This document shows, in pieces, positions 1 to 12,794 of a stretch of 64,000 nt of DNA. A program made the position numbers and the translations under genes. Source of the DNA: Candolleomyces eurysporus (lineage: Eukaryota; Basidiomycota; Agaricomycetes; Agaricales; Psathyrellaceae); NCBI GenBank assembly GCA_027579435.1, contig JANBPK010001218.1, positions 1 through 64,000 of the forward strand, given 5' to 3'. The notes beneath the pieces are model-generated. The model did no database searches. It saw nothing but the letters and a program-made list of their open reading frames with translations, and had not been told where the DNA came from. Each line of letters opens with the position of its first letter. Position 1 is the stretch's first letter.

Positions 1-535
1 TTGACTATTTGGGATCACTGGAGAAGGCCCTGCTGCCTTCCAGAGTGACAGAAGGCAGGTTTACATTCCATACCAGTACCCCTCTGAACCCAGCGGAACG
101 CAATTATGCATTCCGAGCTGCCCTCCGACAGCCCAGGCAGCACTCCACCCACCTGATCAAATTCATTCCGTCTGAGAGGTGGAAGGCTGTACGACCTTCC
201 ACCATACTAGTACTAACACTATTGTAACTACACTACACTCGGCTCTGACTACACCATAGTCGACACTACAAATATTCAAGCTCACGTGGTCTGCGTCACC
301 GCAAAGTGCCACCAGTGGCACTATGTTAGTGCAACCGGTGACACCACTTTGGTGCAACCAGTGTCCCCACGCCTGGCCCATTCTAACCCTCCGCTCGTTC
401 CTCACTCCATCTTAGACTAGTTATTTAGATGGATAAGCAATTGGCTCCCACGCGGCTGACTGATCCACCAGGTCCTAGTCAAACGGAAGCTTTCACGGTT
501 GCAGCCTACAATTTCTTTTCTAGATATATTTCGCG
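1..535. other. Stretch without recognisable gene
   Basis: No coding region that I can support. Short open frames on both strands overlap each other and match no family I know. The segment is probably intergenic or the decayed flank of the tandemly duplicated region that follows. Confidence 0.4.
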
Positions 536-1009
536 TTGCCTCCCATGAAATACGGACCCCATAAGCGCAGCTATCTGCCTTCACGATCTGCAGCTCAGGG
601 TGCTAACACTCGAAGAGAAGATTCAGAGGCATTGTCCGCTCGTCGCGTCGTCCGATTCAATATTCATGACGAGACACCTCAGGGCTCTAATACTCGAAGA
701 GAAGAGGTAATGTTCACTCGTCGCGTCATTCTATCCAAGATTCATGACGAGTCACAGATAGCAGTACTGTTGGTACGGGATCGCTGGATGACCGGTCTGA
801 GTTGCCGGATATCGTTCAATTATCTTCTGGAAGATAGATTCGTCGACTACGTCAAGCCATTTCTTGAACTGCTGGAAGCCCATCCTGCTCCCCCAACCAT
901 TCGATGGGAATATGTACGGTTTCACCAAGGCCCCATCCGGAATCCTCATCGGGCAGTGGATCGTCGTCTATATACTCAACGGCAAGAGAATTATCCATGC
1001 ACCCGTTAG
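536..1009 (+). pseudogene. Degenerate open frame with an internal duplication
   Basis: An open frame of 157 codons. Within it a segment of about 65 bp occurs twice in direct orientation (about 600-670 and 683-755); both copies start with a CTAAYACTCGAAGAGAAGA-like string and end in ATTCATGACGAG. Other frames and the opposite strand are also partly open. I recognise no family, and no start context or intron pattern stands out. It is probably a remnant of a repeated gene rather than a functional one, but a small lineage-specific gene cannot be excluded. Confidence 0.2.
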
Positions 1010-2161
1010 GTTCAGCGCAGGATTCCTCGAGGCTAGCTCCGAACTCTATTCCAATCTCGCTGAATCCCATTCAGAGCAAGAGCTACTCCATCATCCGCGC
1101 ACTGTCGATTTCATCTAACTGCTTTTGCGCCGTGCTCCAACCGATATTCCTGTCCTCGACGTCATGCTCGACTTTTAAGGGACGGAGCTCCGGCCCTTTT
1201 CGTCGAACGATACAAGTGCGGTCTATCCAGGAGTACAAGACAAAAAGTCGCATCGTTGCTTCTCACTACGGCTCAAAACACTACCAAAGCCTCTACGTCG
1301 AAATCGGACAATCTCAAACTGCTGTCTACGACGCCCAGGTCTTTTATGTCGATTCTTGTGTCCGTCAAGTGCCTGTTGATGGTGACTGAATGTGGAACGT
1401 GTTTTCGTGTGATGCCAGCGAACGCCTCGGATTTGGTCGACTCAGGGACTCGACTGGTTGAGACGTTCGTTCAATCGTCCAAGACTAAGGGTGTCTTACC
1501 CTTGCTGGCTAGGGTGAACTTCGACAAGGTGAACGGGCAGAGGAAGTTTGCTATACTAGATGGAATCGCTTGATTTGAGTACGTGAAGGTCCCATTCTCA
1601 TTACGATTGGTGATCGAGTAAAGCTTTTTTCACTAATAGGGATCACGAACTGGCCGAAACTTACGGTACTCAGGTCTGGGCTCGTAGTACAGTACGAGTT
1701 GTGAATTGGCACTTACGCCGCAAACTGTGTGATGGGAGCGTGCAGACGCATATTCAACATTGGGTGAATTTTGGCGCCGGTGTGCCATATCTTTAACAAG
1801 ATTGAGCGAAACAAACGGAAAGTATAGTACGAGCCCCATTTAACTGAACAGGTTTGTAAGGGCCAAGGGTCAATCATAGCTCTAACACTCCCAATGATCA
1901 CAATCACACCCACAGCCGCCCACACACACATTATGGGACACACATACTGTTATCTTTAAGTACATATTTCTCATGATTTTTCTGTTTACGGTTGGTCTAC
2001 GGTAGCTTTACAGTGTATCTCAGCGGTGAGATAGGAGAGTTGCAAGGAACATCAGATCGAAACTGGGCTAGGCCCTTACATGGTCTCTTTATAACGAGCG
2101 ATTTGCCCCACAACCAAACGTTCCAACCTCACCTAAGGCTCCTCTCGCACGTTGATTGACC
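1010..2161. other. Non-coding stretch, partly duplicated downstream
   Basis: No supported gene. About 1.38-1.62 kb is clearly similar to about 4.98-5.22 kb, so the DUF6533 duplication begins well upstream of the gene. The last part (about 1.9-2.16 kb, including an ACACCCACAGCCGCCC-type segment and a CTTACATGGTCT..TATAA stretch) also recurs before the second copy and probably carries the promoter. Confidence 0.4.
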
Positions 2162-4114
2162 ATGTCACAGTCAGACCCCGATGCGGTAGGCATCGTGGCT
2201 GCCAGGATTGGGATCCTTAGTGATGTCAGCCCGCCATTCCTTCTGTCTCAATGTTGCTTACGTTGCCGACTCATCCACAGTACACCTACGGTGGGTCATA
2301 AGTGATTCGCATACAAACCACATAGTAAAGCTCAACGCAACCGCTCCCCTGAAGCAATCGTATTCACAGCATATGTGTGTTTCTTTCCCTCGATTTTTGT
2401 CCTTCCTTACTGAAAGCTTTGCTCCACGATACTGTGCAAAAGGTGTATCACCTCATTCTAACCATGGAAGACGAAGTAAGTAGTCTTCCTAGAAGCCGTC
2501 TCTCGCTGCCACACTCATGCATTACTTCTAGGTAAGCGTTGTATGGCCTCAAAGGTGGACATTCGGAAAGGTATTATACCTCACAACCCGATATGGAAAC
2601 CTATTTTACTTCACAACGTTGGCAATATGTGGGTACCTTCTCTCTCTGATTCATTCATATCAAGCTGAAAAGTGGTGTCCGTAGACTCTAACCCTTTCTA
2701 TCTTATGGTTGGCGTCAAAGTGAGCCGAAATAACGCTGACCGACGTTCGCTTAGCCCTATGGAAATCTCACCACACCCTACACCCGCTAGGTTTGCAAAG
2801 GACTGCGTATCATAGAAATGGGTACGCTTTTCTTCTTTTGACGAAAGGTATTGATTTGACTGAACAATGGTCTCAGTCCTGTCCGTGCTCTGTGCGCACA
2901 GTGTTGAGTGTGAGGTGGATGGAGCCTTATCCACTTCCAGGAAGTCTGACATCTTTCTTCGTCCTCCCCCCCTATTAATAGTATCTACATCGCTCTGTCT
3001 CTACGCACTTCTCAGAGCCACGCGTCTTTGGCTGGTTCTGTTCGTCGGTTTGTACACAGTGAGCTACCCGATATTTACTCCCGAGCACCACCAATTCTAA
3101 AGGTTGATGTTCAATCAGATTTTCACGGTTCCTGTCACCGTAACGGGGTTGATATTCCAGACCACAATAAAAGGTGCCCCAAAATATTCTATCCCGAGAA
3201 GAACTCATATCGCTGACGGATCTTCGTAGGTCGTCTTCCGGGACCATTATACCGCTCTATGGGGTCAATGTGCACGCAAACAGATGGATACCATTTCGAG
3301 TACCGCAGAGCGGCCATGTATATCACCATGGCAGGGACGATCGGTGAGTCCACGTTGCTTTACTTTACTATTTTGCTGGTATTAACGACTCATTCTTGGT
3401 TCACACTTTGGTTGTCCTCTGTATCCTGCAGTGTGCTTTATTATCGGGGCATACACCCTCTGGGTTGGATATAGACATCATAAGCACAGAACGATTGAAG
3501 TCATTCGAAGGGAAGGAGGACTGTGCTATTTAGTCCTACTCGGTCAGTACTTCCATCATATATAATTTTGTCAGGGCAGACTGACATCCAGGACTGGGTA
3601 TTCTTCCGGACATAGTCACGCGCATGGTCAATCTCGTAATCATTGAATCATCGCCGTACAGCGACGTAAGTTCCTTGTCTTAAAAATCCAAACGCTTCAA
3701 GTGTACTCACCACGAATACGTACCTACTGTCAGACTGCAATGTTGCTCTGCCTCGTTGCCGCTAGGTAAGTGATGTTTTTGAAAATCGGATTCGTACCTC
3801 AAACTCACATTTACTCTATTCACGTCCTTCTACATGCCTCTGTGACATCGGTGAAACTTTCAAGTGCACTCAGGCTCATGGGACCCGTCCTCGCCACCCG
3901 CATGCTGCTCATGTTACGACAGTCCCGAGACGCAAGAACTCGATCAGTGGTATCGACACTCATTTTCAACCCTATCAGCACGGAGAGCGACGACTACGAG
4001 GGGGCTCGATCTACTGAAAACATTGGCCGGCGCGCAACCCCTTCCATATTCAGGCGTGTGCTGATGTACAGAGATACTGAAATGGCTGAAGTGGGGAGGG
4101 CAGGATGGGATTGA
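2162..4114 (+). CDS. DUF6533 multispanning membrane protein, copy 1 (many introns)
   Basis: This is a member of the DUF6533 family, fungal integral membrane proteins of unknown function. The diagnostic domain is split by an intron: one exon (about 2415-2476) encodes VYHLILTMEDE and ends at a GTAAGT donor. The next (from about 2532) encodes VSVVWPQRWTFGKVLY followed by LTTRYGNLFYF. Later exons give LYALLRATRLWLVLFVGLYT (about 2990-3060), a TM block ending in RREGGLCYLVLL (about 3430-3540), LPDIVTRMVNLVIIESSPYSD, and the final exon GPVLATRMLLMLRQSRD up to a TAG. The start at 2162 was chosen because the second copy has the same MSQSDPDAVGIV start. The junctions between start and DUF6533 domain could not be joined cleanly; a 1-nt difference between the copies suggests that at least one is damaged. 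About 9-10 exons; boundaries approximate. Confidence 0.6.
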
Positions 4115-5904
4115 TCTCATCGGTCGTCAATCATGCTTAGAAGAGAACTTAATTGTCGGAGAAGTACAAAAGTGCAAATGTATCTGCCTGGTTCTACCCA
4201 TGCTGAAGCCTATAATCCGTTGACGGGAACAAATCAGTTCCGAGCGCACTCAAGGGCGGAATCTTGATCGGTACGCTCACTTGTCTAGAAATTTTCCGTG
4301 GTGCTACAGAGCCACAATCGGCATCGTTACCTCGTAACCTCTTGAGAGCCTACTAAGTTGTTATTCACTATATGCATTTCCAAAAGGTCTTTGATGTTGC
4401 GAGGGACTCGAATTCAATGAACTCGCTGCTCGGGCTACCTCCTGATTCTGACAACGACCTCAGAGAGAGCTCTGAGGCTTTAATGAAGGTCTTCAATCCA
4501 TTCATAAGGCTATTTATTGGAGAGGAGGGGGACGATGATTTAAGGATGTGTAGTAACATCAAGGTTCGTCGTTTGGTAGACTGTCGTCGATTTCATCCAA
4601 ACAAGGCCGTTGCTCAGGCTGCCATTCTACCGCTCACTGCTCGATAGAGTGTCAGAAAGAGGACTGGCACGACTTTCATTCTTGCAAGTGTAATGGTCTG
4701 TCAGTAGTGTACAACAGTACGCCATCGCTAATCTCATGAACGTGCAAATATATCGACGTGTTCAACTCTAATTCAGAACACAAACTCCCGCACACCTGGC
4801 TATCGATTTCACAACACCACCTGAAAATTCTGAGGCATGCACTCAATGAAGCCTAGCACGTCGACACCACACCTGTCATTCTCGTTGACATTTACACAAA
4901 GCTACACCTGGGGCAGTCGAATATTACACTGGACCTTATCTGCAGAGAATTTTGGGATGCTCAAGTGAAAGCTTTCGTTACCACTGTGATGACAGTGAAT
5001 AACTCGGACTCCGTCAGCTCAGGGACTCGACTTGTCGAAACGTTGTTCATTCAATTGTCCAAGCCCAAAGGTGTCTTGCTGTTCCTGGCCAGGGTGAAAT
5101 TCGCGAGGTGAAATGGGAAGAGGAAGTTTACTGTACTCAACTTTAGAGTCGTTCGATTTGGGTGCGTGAGGATGGCGTTTTCATTACGATTAGCTACACA
5201 TTCAAACTTGATTCGCTGATATGGATCGGATCACGAAGCAGTCGAAGGGGTGTTCAGGCCTGGGCCCTTAGTACGGTATAAGTTCTGAGTTGCCACTTAA
5301 TTGGCAATTTGTGTGATGATAGCTCGAGAGTGTAGAGGTATATTCAGCGTTGGATGAACTTATTGAAGGGCGACTCACGGACGCGAATTATCACGTGGAC
5401 GTGCAAATGTGCAAATCAGACTAGTAGTACTACTAGTCGAAGTTCTGGTAACATCACAACCCCCAACATGTCATTCCAGCAACGGAACGCAAGGAATGGC
5501 CCAGGGTACCATCGGTCATGGAGTTGGTATGCCATCTGTCAGATAATATTGAACGAACCAAACAGAAAGTATAGTATGGAGTACATATGAATAGGCTAGA
5601 AATGTTCAAATATGCCGTACCCGGAGCTTTAGCACTCCCTACCATCACACCCACACCCGCCCTCACACACAAACATGGCGCACACACACTGATATCTATC
5701 TATAAAGTCCATACTGCTGACCATTGTTCTGTTTACGGCTGGTTTACGGTAGCTTTACAGTCCATCTTAGTGATGAAATAAGAGGACTGCAAGAAAACAA
5801 GGTCGGAACCGGGCCGGGCCTTTACCTGGTCTGTTTAAAATGAGGGAAATCCCCCACAACTAGTTTCCAACCTCACCTAGAAAAATTCTTGCGCGTTATC
5901 TGAC
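4115..5904. other. Spacer between the two DUF6533 copies
   Basis: No supported gene. An open frame at 4372-4647 (91 codons) is acidic and matches nothing I know. From about 4.98 kb the sequence resembles the upstream flank of copy 1 (about 1.38 kb onward), marking the second unit of the tandem duplication. The promoter-proximal part (about 5.64-5.90 kb) is the counterpart of about 1.87-2.16 kb. Confidence 0.4.
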
Positions 5905-8027
5905 ATGTCACAGTCAGACCCAGATGCAGTGGGCATAGTGTCTGCCAGGATCAAAATCCTTACTGATGTCAGTCCGCCATATTTTCTGTCCCAATGTTTG
6001 CTCACGTTGTCGACGCATTCACAGTACATCGACGGTAGGTCACAAGTAATCCATGTACATACCACATAGGAAAGCTCAACGCAACCGCTCTCCTGAAGCA
6101 ACTATGTTTACAGCATACGTATGTTTCCCTCCTTCAATTTAGTCCGTTCTTACTGAAGGCTTTGCTCCACGATACTGCAAAAGCTGTATCATTTCATTCT
6201 CACCATGGGAGACGAAGTTGGTCGTCTGCTTACAAGCCGTCTCTCGTTGCCATACTCATGATCACTTCTAGGTCAATGTTGTATGGCCCCAAAGGTGGAC
6301 ATTTGGAAAAGTATTATATTTCACAACTCGATATGGAAACCTATTTTACATAGCAATATTCACGATATGTGTGTGCCTACTTTCTCTGTTTCAGTTATGC
6401 CAAGCTGAAAAGTGGCTCATGCAGACGCTAACCCTTTCTATCTGGTGGTTGGCCTCAAAGTGAGCCAAATCAGCGCTGACTGATGTTCGCTTAGCATCTG
6501 GAGATCTAACCACTTACGACACTCTCTAGGTTTGCGAAGGACTCCGCGTCCTAGAACTGGGTACGTGTTTCTACCTTTGACGAAAGGCGTTCATTTTACT
6601 GAGTAATAGTCTCAGTCCTGTTCGTGATCAGCGCACACAGTGTTGAGTGTGAGTGTTACTTCACCAAGTGGTTCCGAGGCATTTTGACTCGGGTACATTG
6701 TTACCCCCGAGCCTTTGCCGCCAAGCTTTTGCAGTGATGGTGAGCTTTAAGCTCCGCAGCTCAATTTAGTATGTTGTTCTCATGCGCCATCAGGTCAAAA
6801 TGCCTCGGAGAACTGCCGTGCAAAGCATCGGCCCATTGACCACAGGTGTCTTATCCACTTCCAGGAAGTCCGACATCGTTCCTCATCATCCCCTCCCCCA
6901 CTATCAATAGTATCTATATCACTCTGTCTCTACGCACTTCTCGGAGCCACGCGGCTTTGGCTAGTTCTGTTTATCGTTTTGTATATGGTGAGCTTCAAGA
7001 TACTCCCGGGTACTCCGAAGTCTAAAGGTTGATCAATCAGACTTTCACTGTTCCAGTCACCGTAACTGGGACGATATTCCAAACCACAATNAAAAAGTGC
7101 TTCAGAAGATTCGATCTCATCAAAGTTTCTATCGCTAACGGGTCCTCGTAGGTCGTCTTCCGGGACCATTATACCGCTCGATGGGATCAATGTGCACGCA
7201 AACAAATGCACGCCTTTTGGAGTACCGCAGAGCGGCCATGTATATCACCATGGCAGGGACGATTGGTGAGTCCGCGTTGCTTTCCTTTTCTTGTATGCTG
7301 GTATGAGCGACTCACTCTGGATTCACACTTTGGTTGTCCTCCCTGTCACCCAGTGTGCTTTCTTATCGGGGCATACACTCTCTGGGTTGGATATAGACAC
7401 CATAAGAACAGAACGATTGAAGTCGTCCGAAGGGAAGGAGGGCTGTGCTATCTAGTCTTACTTGGTCCGTCCTTCCATCACATATAACTTTGTCTAGGCT
7501 AACCCTTTCCGATACAGTCACGCGGATCGTCAATCTCGTAATTATTGAATTATTACCGGACAGTGAGGTAAGTTCATTGTCCTGAAGACTCAACCTTTCA
7601 AGTATGCTGACCAAGAGCGTATACTTACTGTCAGACTGTACACTTTCTGAACGTAGCTACCACTGGGTGAGCGATATTCTTTTGAAAGTTGGATTCAAAC
7701 CTCTGTCTCACATTTTCTCTATTTACGTGCTTCTACACGCTTCTGTGACAACGGTGGAATCTTCAAAGTGCACTCGGGATTATGGGACCCATCTTCGCCA
7801 CCCGCATGCTGCTTATGCTACGACAATCTCAGAATGTAAAAATTCGATCAGTGGTATCGACACTCGTTTTCAACCCTGTCAACACAGACAAGAACACTCT
7901 GTTTAGCGACAACCACGAGGGAACTGTCTCTACAGAAAACGTTGTCCAGCGCGCAGTCCCTTCCATATTCAGGCGTGCGCTAATGTCCAGGGATACTGAA
8001 ATGGCTCAAGTGGGGAAGGCAAGATGA
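5905..8027 (+). CDS. DUF6533 multispanning membrane protein, copy 2 (possibly damaged)
   Basis: Tandem paralogue of the gene at 2162. It starts with the same MSQSDPDAVGIV motif and has the same order of exons: YHFILTMGDE, then VNVVWPQRWTFGKVLYF-type residues, ALLGATRLWLVLFIVLYMV, RREGGLCYLVLLG, and the last exon GPIFATRMLLMLRQSQ..EMAQVGKAR with a TGA at 8025-8027. Compared with copy 1 it carries an extra segment of roughly 190 bp at about 6654-6850, inside a position that is intronic or just at an exon edge. That segment contains an inverted-repeat element. One N at 7091 lies before an A-run. Small indels in the N-terminal exons make it unclear whether a full-length product is made. Confidence 0.5.
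6674..6808. mobile_element. MITE-like element with terminal inverted repeats
   Basis: The left end CCGAGGCATTTTGACTCGGG and the right end AGGTCAAAATGCCTCGG form imperfect terminal inverted repeats around a 135-bp unit with no coding capacity. The left terminal 24 bp are identical, in reverse complement, to the right end of the 777-bp element at 26854-27630. The element sits in the second DUF6533 copy and is absent at the same place in the first copy, so it probably inserted after the duplication, although loss from copy 1 is possible. I do not see a clear target-site duplication. Confidence 0.6.
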
Positions 8028-9817
8028 GATTGGTATCATATATTTTCAGGATACTTAGAAGCAGCTGTCAAGGCGCAATATTTGTCAGTACGTAGGAGCG
8101 TGTGTAACGCGTGTCGGAGATGAGAAAAGGAACCTGCGTTCAAGGATTCAATTAACGACGCGTACCTATCCAATGAAACCAACCTCGCGAATTTGCCGGA
8201 AATACGATACTTCCGGGTCTGATCCTTAGAAGCAATGCGTTTGGGAAATTGAAGTATACTCTGTCGTTCTCAAGTATTGCTTCCATGGTCTGGATGCTAT
8301 ACGGGAACGACGCACGTCAAATACGCTCAACCTTGGCGGCGAGACTCCTTGATTACCCAGCCAGAGTTTAATACACCGGGAACGGGTCACGCGCACTGGT
8401 GGACAATTCAAGCTTATGGCGTTTAATATAAGGCTCTAATCGTTCCACGAAGCCGGATAGACTAGCTGCTGTTTCTAATGCCGTTAAAGCCACCAAAAAG
8501 AATCACAAGGAAGCCTCGGACTGCGGGGAAATAAGCGTAAATATCATAGCGTGTGGTAATCTAACGTGAATGTGCACATGGTTCTTCCGTTCAACTTACC
8601 TTGAAAGGTTATGCATGAGTACCTGGAGTCAATAGAGCTTGATGTTACTATATTAATGAGTCTGTCATCCGGACTAAATTTTACAGCTACGCCTTTATTT
8701 TGGCTCGATACTGTCCAGTCTTGGACAATCTAAAGGATTTGATTGTCGGACGGGCACAAAAACAGAAATCGTCTGACTGTATCCGTCTGGTGCTACAGGC
8801 GTTCGGGAGATCCTGTCGCGAGTACCTTGGACTCAACCCGTTATTGCCACCTTCCTCGCCGCGCAGACGGCATGGTCACAATTCCTACTGCTTAATCTGT
8901 GCCCACAAAGGAGCCACCGTCTAAGTCAGTAAAGGTAACTAATCAATAGGTTCCAAATTCGCGGATCTTTCAACAGATCCGTGAAATCATGAAGTACCAA
9001 ATGGCGAATCGTTGGATGCGGTGATTACGGTACACAGTTGTACTCAGGCGTTCTCGCATATAGCACCCGACTCGAGTAAGCCCACCGTTGGCCCACCCTC
9101 TTCTTTTAGATCCGGAGCTTCCAAATTCCTTTGTAGCAGTACCTCGGATAAATTGGCCCCAACTATCCAATCTTCTAGCAACGGAGTGACACCGACAAAA
9201 TGGCGGAGGAATGGAAATTGAGAACTAGAGTATGCTTCTGTATTGTGATCACAAGGATCTGACTCTCACCGTGAAGCTGAGAGCAATATGGGGGTCAGAG
9301 TTAGGACGGAGGTGCAGGCTGAGTGCCACTGCCTCGACAAAGTCTGGACCCATGGGCGCTTACTACGTCTTCGCGGCCCGGCTCGAGAGATCTTGGTGGC
9401 TGTGTAAGTGCGGGAGCCATGCCGCAGTGCCACAGGACGTTGATCCAACGTCACCACGTCAGTATCGCGCTCGCGGCCTCAGGCCCTAAATTTCCTCAAT
9501 CCGACAGATTTCAAAGTGGCTAATACAAGGAGGAGGAAGTCTTGAAACCTACCGGACTCCCCTGGTGCGTCGCAGCTCTCAGAAATCTTTGTGTCCAGCT
9601 TAACTAAGCCGACCAGCTGATTTCAGATTTATGGCTGGTACGACCACAGCGCGAATTTGTCGCCATATCCACACTACGACGAAGACTTCCCTTTTGCTAT
9701 CCGCTGTATGTCTTAGATAGGAGTCTTCGGCGGAAGCTAATCTCTTATTAGGCCAATTCCTATGGAGTATGCGCGCTCAAGACTGCTCAGAGTCGACCCT
9801 TTGAGCGAGGTCTCAAG
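8028..9817. other. Gene-poor stretch
   Basis: No gene that I can support. Open frames such as 8700-8924 and 9232-9489 are short, overlap frames on the other strand, and show neither a family motif nor a convincing exon pattern. The end of the stretch (from about 9.7 kb) probably holds the promoter of the gene starting at 9818. Confidence 0.35.
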
Positions 9818-10968
9818 ATGTCCAGACGACGCCCCCCTTTAGACTTTGATAGCTCAGGACACCCTGTCTGGATACGGCTGCACATGCGTCAGAAGTCTAC
9901 TGAAGCTAAAATAGCTTCATCTGCAGTCGAGGTCGAGGTCAAGAGTCGCAGGGGACAACCAAGGTGGAGGCCTATCACAAATCTCGATCCTCGTCAACTC
10001 AAACTGGAAGACTTGATAGATCTCTCGGGTGTTGCAAGTCCGGGTGTTCGGTTCGGTCGTGGTGCGTCTGGCACTTCACTCGCTCCGTATACTCGGATAT
10101 GGTATGGCTCGAACGGACGAAGGTTTCCGACAGGAACGTCTGGACTTTTCTATCTGTACCGCCGCCCAGCTGCTCATGTCGCGGGAGGGGAAGTTCGTTT
10201 CCGGGTCTTCGACATTCAAAACACCTCCGAGCAAAAGGAGCTTTATCAACGGTTCGAAAATGGACAGGATTTGGCCGATCCCGCTCGACCGTATTTACCG
10301 TGGCGAATGCCTCTCATATCTTTGGCTTCAAAATCATCTCCGCACCTCTACGACCTACTCAGAGAACAAAATATCGTGACGCCTTCTATGCACAACCAAA
10401 TCCAAGGACTGCTTACTGCATTGAAATACGACCGCGAGACGGTCCGACTGAGGTCTCCTCACGATTCCGAGCATCTCGAAATCAAGAAGATCTCGCAAGT
10501 GGTAGAAAGCATCACGGATCCCTTCATTATCGACTTCAAGAGTATCCAACATAGACATCTTTTCTTTCACAAAGAGGTCATCCTGCGCAGTCGTTGGGTT
10601 GACCCATTCACCCATCGCGGGCCAAAATACTCTGGTGAGCGACAGTAATACTTTCGGCCCCAGCAGGGCTCTGATTAGGTCGATCGCATCTAGGGACAGC
10701 TTGGGTTCGACTTGAAGTCGCACATATCAAAAGTAGTCCGAAGGTGGTCATGAGGGTTCTTCAATTTGTCGTACCACCCAATCCTTCGGATACATTACTT
10801 CAAAGGGAGGGGGAGCTAGTAAAACGGTGTTCCATACACGGACAGGAATTCGTTTGGTATGCTGTCCACCCTGAGCGGTTTATAACGCCTTCTTCAATGA
10901 AGATTCTACGGGAAACCTATCTTGCTTCGGAGNAAAAAACACGGCGGATGATACATATCTATCCTTAG
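9818..10968 (+). CDS. Hypothetical fungal protein, two exons
   Basis: The first exon (9818-10634) and second exon (10694-10968) are joined over a 59-nt intron with a GTGAGC donor and TAG acceptor. The join turns KYSG into KYSGTAWVRLEV in frame and gives 363 residues. The frame keeps a coherent composition across the junction: GLFYLYRRPAAHVAGGEVRFRVF lies around residues 109-131, and a GTAWVRLEVAHI..VMRVLQFVVPP segment follows the intron. It resembles a widespread basidiomycete family of unknown function, which is recognition by eye only. An N at 10933 next to an A-run may have shifted the last dozen residues. No signal peptide or membrane segment is visible. I do not know its function. Confidence 0.65.
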
Positions 10969-11808
10969 TTTCCCATGGGACTCAATCACAAATTTCTATC
11001 AAGCAGCCACTACTTAGTTGCTGTGTTGGAATAGAGTCTAAAGCTTCCAGCCACATACAGTGCTATAAAGTAGCAAACCAAGAATCTTTACCCTGGATTT
11101 GGCCCTCCTCAAACCACGAGCTCTTGGTTGACGATGTTTGCGATTTCCTATTCCTTGAACATCAGGTAATTCGCGCCTGGAGCCTGTCCATTACTGCTCA
11201 CATCTCAGATCTTGGGGGTATGTCTTCTCCATTGGAGAGAAATATTGGTTGGTAACGGTGTATAACAGCTCTCCAAGTATTTGCAAGGGCACGCAACTAC
11301 TGGGACCACGCGCAAAAGGTTTCCTCCACAAATTGGCTCAGCAACTCCCAGCCTCCAGGCTCCAGTGCCGATGGAATTGACAGCTGATAGTTGAGCCACA
11401 ACAGCCAATCCCATGTCTGGAGACGCATCACGGTTAGATTAGAAAACGAAATGATACAAGGACTATACAATGCTTCTGGGAATCTCTTATAAGCGCTATG
11501 GGGAAGACGTCTAGCAATTCCTAGCTCGCATTGGACCGGCGTCCTGACCCATATGCAATCAGTTTGTCCGCGGGTATCCTCAGATTTCCGTATCTGAATG
11601 TTTTACAACCTTGACCAGTGTCGTCAAGTTCAATCCCTTTGATAGTGTGGATCACTTGCTATCTAGAACTCGACACGAGAAATTAGACCTCTCGCAACGC
11701 AACCTCCGCATGTTCCCATTGTCATGAGCTAAGTTCTCATATTTCAAGAATTCCGGGCGGCTTGAAGGGAATTAACATTATGCAGGTTCGTAAACACTAC
11801 TTCGAGTC
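10969..11808. other. Intergenic region between convergent genes
   Basis: I see nothing coding that I can support. The flanking genes point towards each other, so this stretch should hold both 3' ends. A 69-codon minus-strand frame at 11205-11414 has no recognisable motif. Confidence 0.4.
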
Positions 11809-12794
11809 TTAAACTTTTGAAGCGGGTGCGAAGTTTATCTTGTTCCTCTTTGCCCATTCCCTAACCGTCTCCTTCCCGTCGATATTCTCTGGATTTCCCC
11901 ACCAACGTTCCTCCGATCCTGCGTCCACATACTGCTCAGCTTGTACTAGGAACTGAGCGTAGTTCAAAGGCCATCCCAGCGCCTTGGAGTAGTGATCTGT
12001 CAGCTCTTCCTGGGTGACGACTTTGTGGGTGATCTTCCGGCCGAGGACTTCAGTCAGAATATCAGCGACCTATCGAAGAGATTCAATCGTATGAATTAGA
12101 AACGGTGCAGTTGGTGCGAAAACTAAGACGTACCTGATCATAAGTAACGAGTTCAGGGCCAATGATACGTTGGTCCGTGCGCTCGTTCTTGTCGCTCAAG
12201 AAGACTTTGAGTGCAACCTGGCCAATATCAGCGACGGAGATCAAAGGGATCTTCGCATTGGGCATGACGCTCTTGAACTCGTCGTGTTCTCTGATATCCT
12301 TCCCGTGGAACTCGAGAAAGTTATCTGTTAAGCAAAAATGGTGTTAAGGTCACAAGCCATTGGTAATGCTGGAAATGATAGATACCAATAAACCAGGTAG
12401 GCCTGAGAGCAAAATAATCCAATTTCTTCTCGTCAAGGTACTTCCAGACCTTTGAGATCCCAAATTCCGCATCCTTCTCCACGGCGCTGCCGCTCAGGAG
12501 CACGAACCTCTTCACTCCATTGCTCGCAGCAATGTCAATGAACTGCTTGATATTTTCGGAAGGATCGACGTATCCAGGGGGCAACAACAGGTACACAGAA
12601 TTGATTTCGACTCCCGAGATTTTGAAGGGGTTTTGGAAAGTCGAATCGTCCATCCAGTCGAGCTTGACCGACTCAAAACCTTGGGGGACTCGGCCAGAGC
12701 GAGAGCCAATGATGACATTCTGGTCGGCGTCCTTCAGCAGCTGAGCGATGACACTGCCAACTTGGCTGGCACCACCAGTGATGAGAATAGACAT
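11809..12794 (-). CDS. NmrA-like / ergot-type dehydrogenase family NAD(P)-binding protein
   Basis: Three exons on the minus strand (12386-12794, 12134-12324, 11809-12069) with introns of 61 and 64 nt give a 286-residue protein. It starts MSILITGGASQVGSVIAQLL, a classic N-terminal Rossmann GGxxxVG motif for NAD(P)H. SRSGRVPQGFESVKLDW and NGVKRFVLLSGSAVEK follow, then the LRPTWFIDNF motif at the first splice junction, all typical of the NmrA and festuclavine/agroclavine dehydrogenase-like branch of atypical short-chain dehydrogenases. The C-terminal part (VADILTEVLGRKITHKVV..ALGW) also fits. A longer open frame upstream (to 12881) exists, but the start at 12794 was chosen because the fold begins immediately there. 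The substrate is unknown; no alkaloid biosynthesis genes are nearby, so a specialised pathway should not be assumed. Confidence 0.85.

Larger units (their letters stand above)
1380..8030 (+). repeat. Tandem segmental duplication with DUF6533 genes
   Basis: Two direct units with an offset of about 3.6-3.9 kb. Matching landmarks are 1.38-1.62 with 4.98-5.22 kb, gene start 2162 with 5905, the DUF6533 exon about 2532 with about 6273, and gene end 4114 with 8027. The offset grows along the unit, because copy 2 gained the inserted segment at about 6.65-6.85 kb. Divergence by eye is moderate, with scattered indels, so the duplication is not very recent. Confidence 0.7.

Noticed and set aside
2162..8027. 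DUF6533 genes considered as the missing STE3-type pheromone receptors
   Set aside because: The WPQRWTFGKVLY block and the exon order fit DUF6533; there is no STE3 seven-TM signature. They are also about 27 kb away from the pheromone array.
10355..10723. 122-codon minus-strand frame
   Set aside because: It overlaps the plus-strand two-exon gene, whose intron join is clean and whose protein is coherent across the junction.
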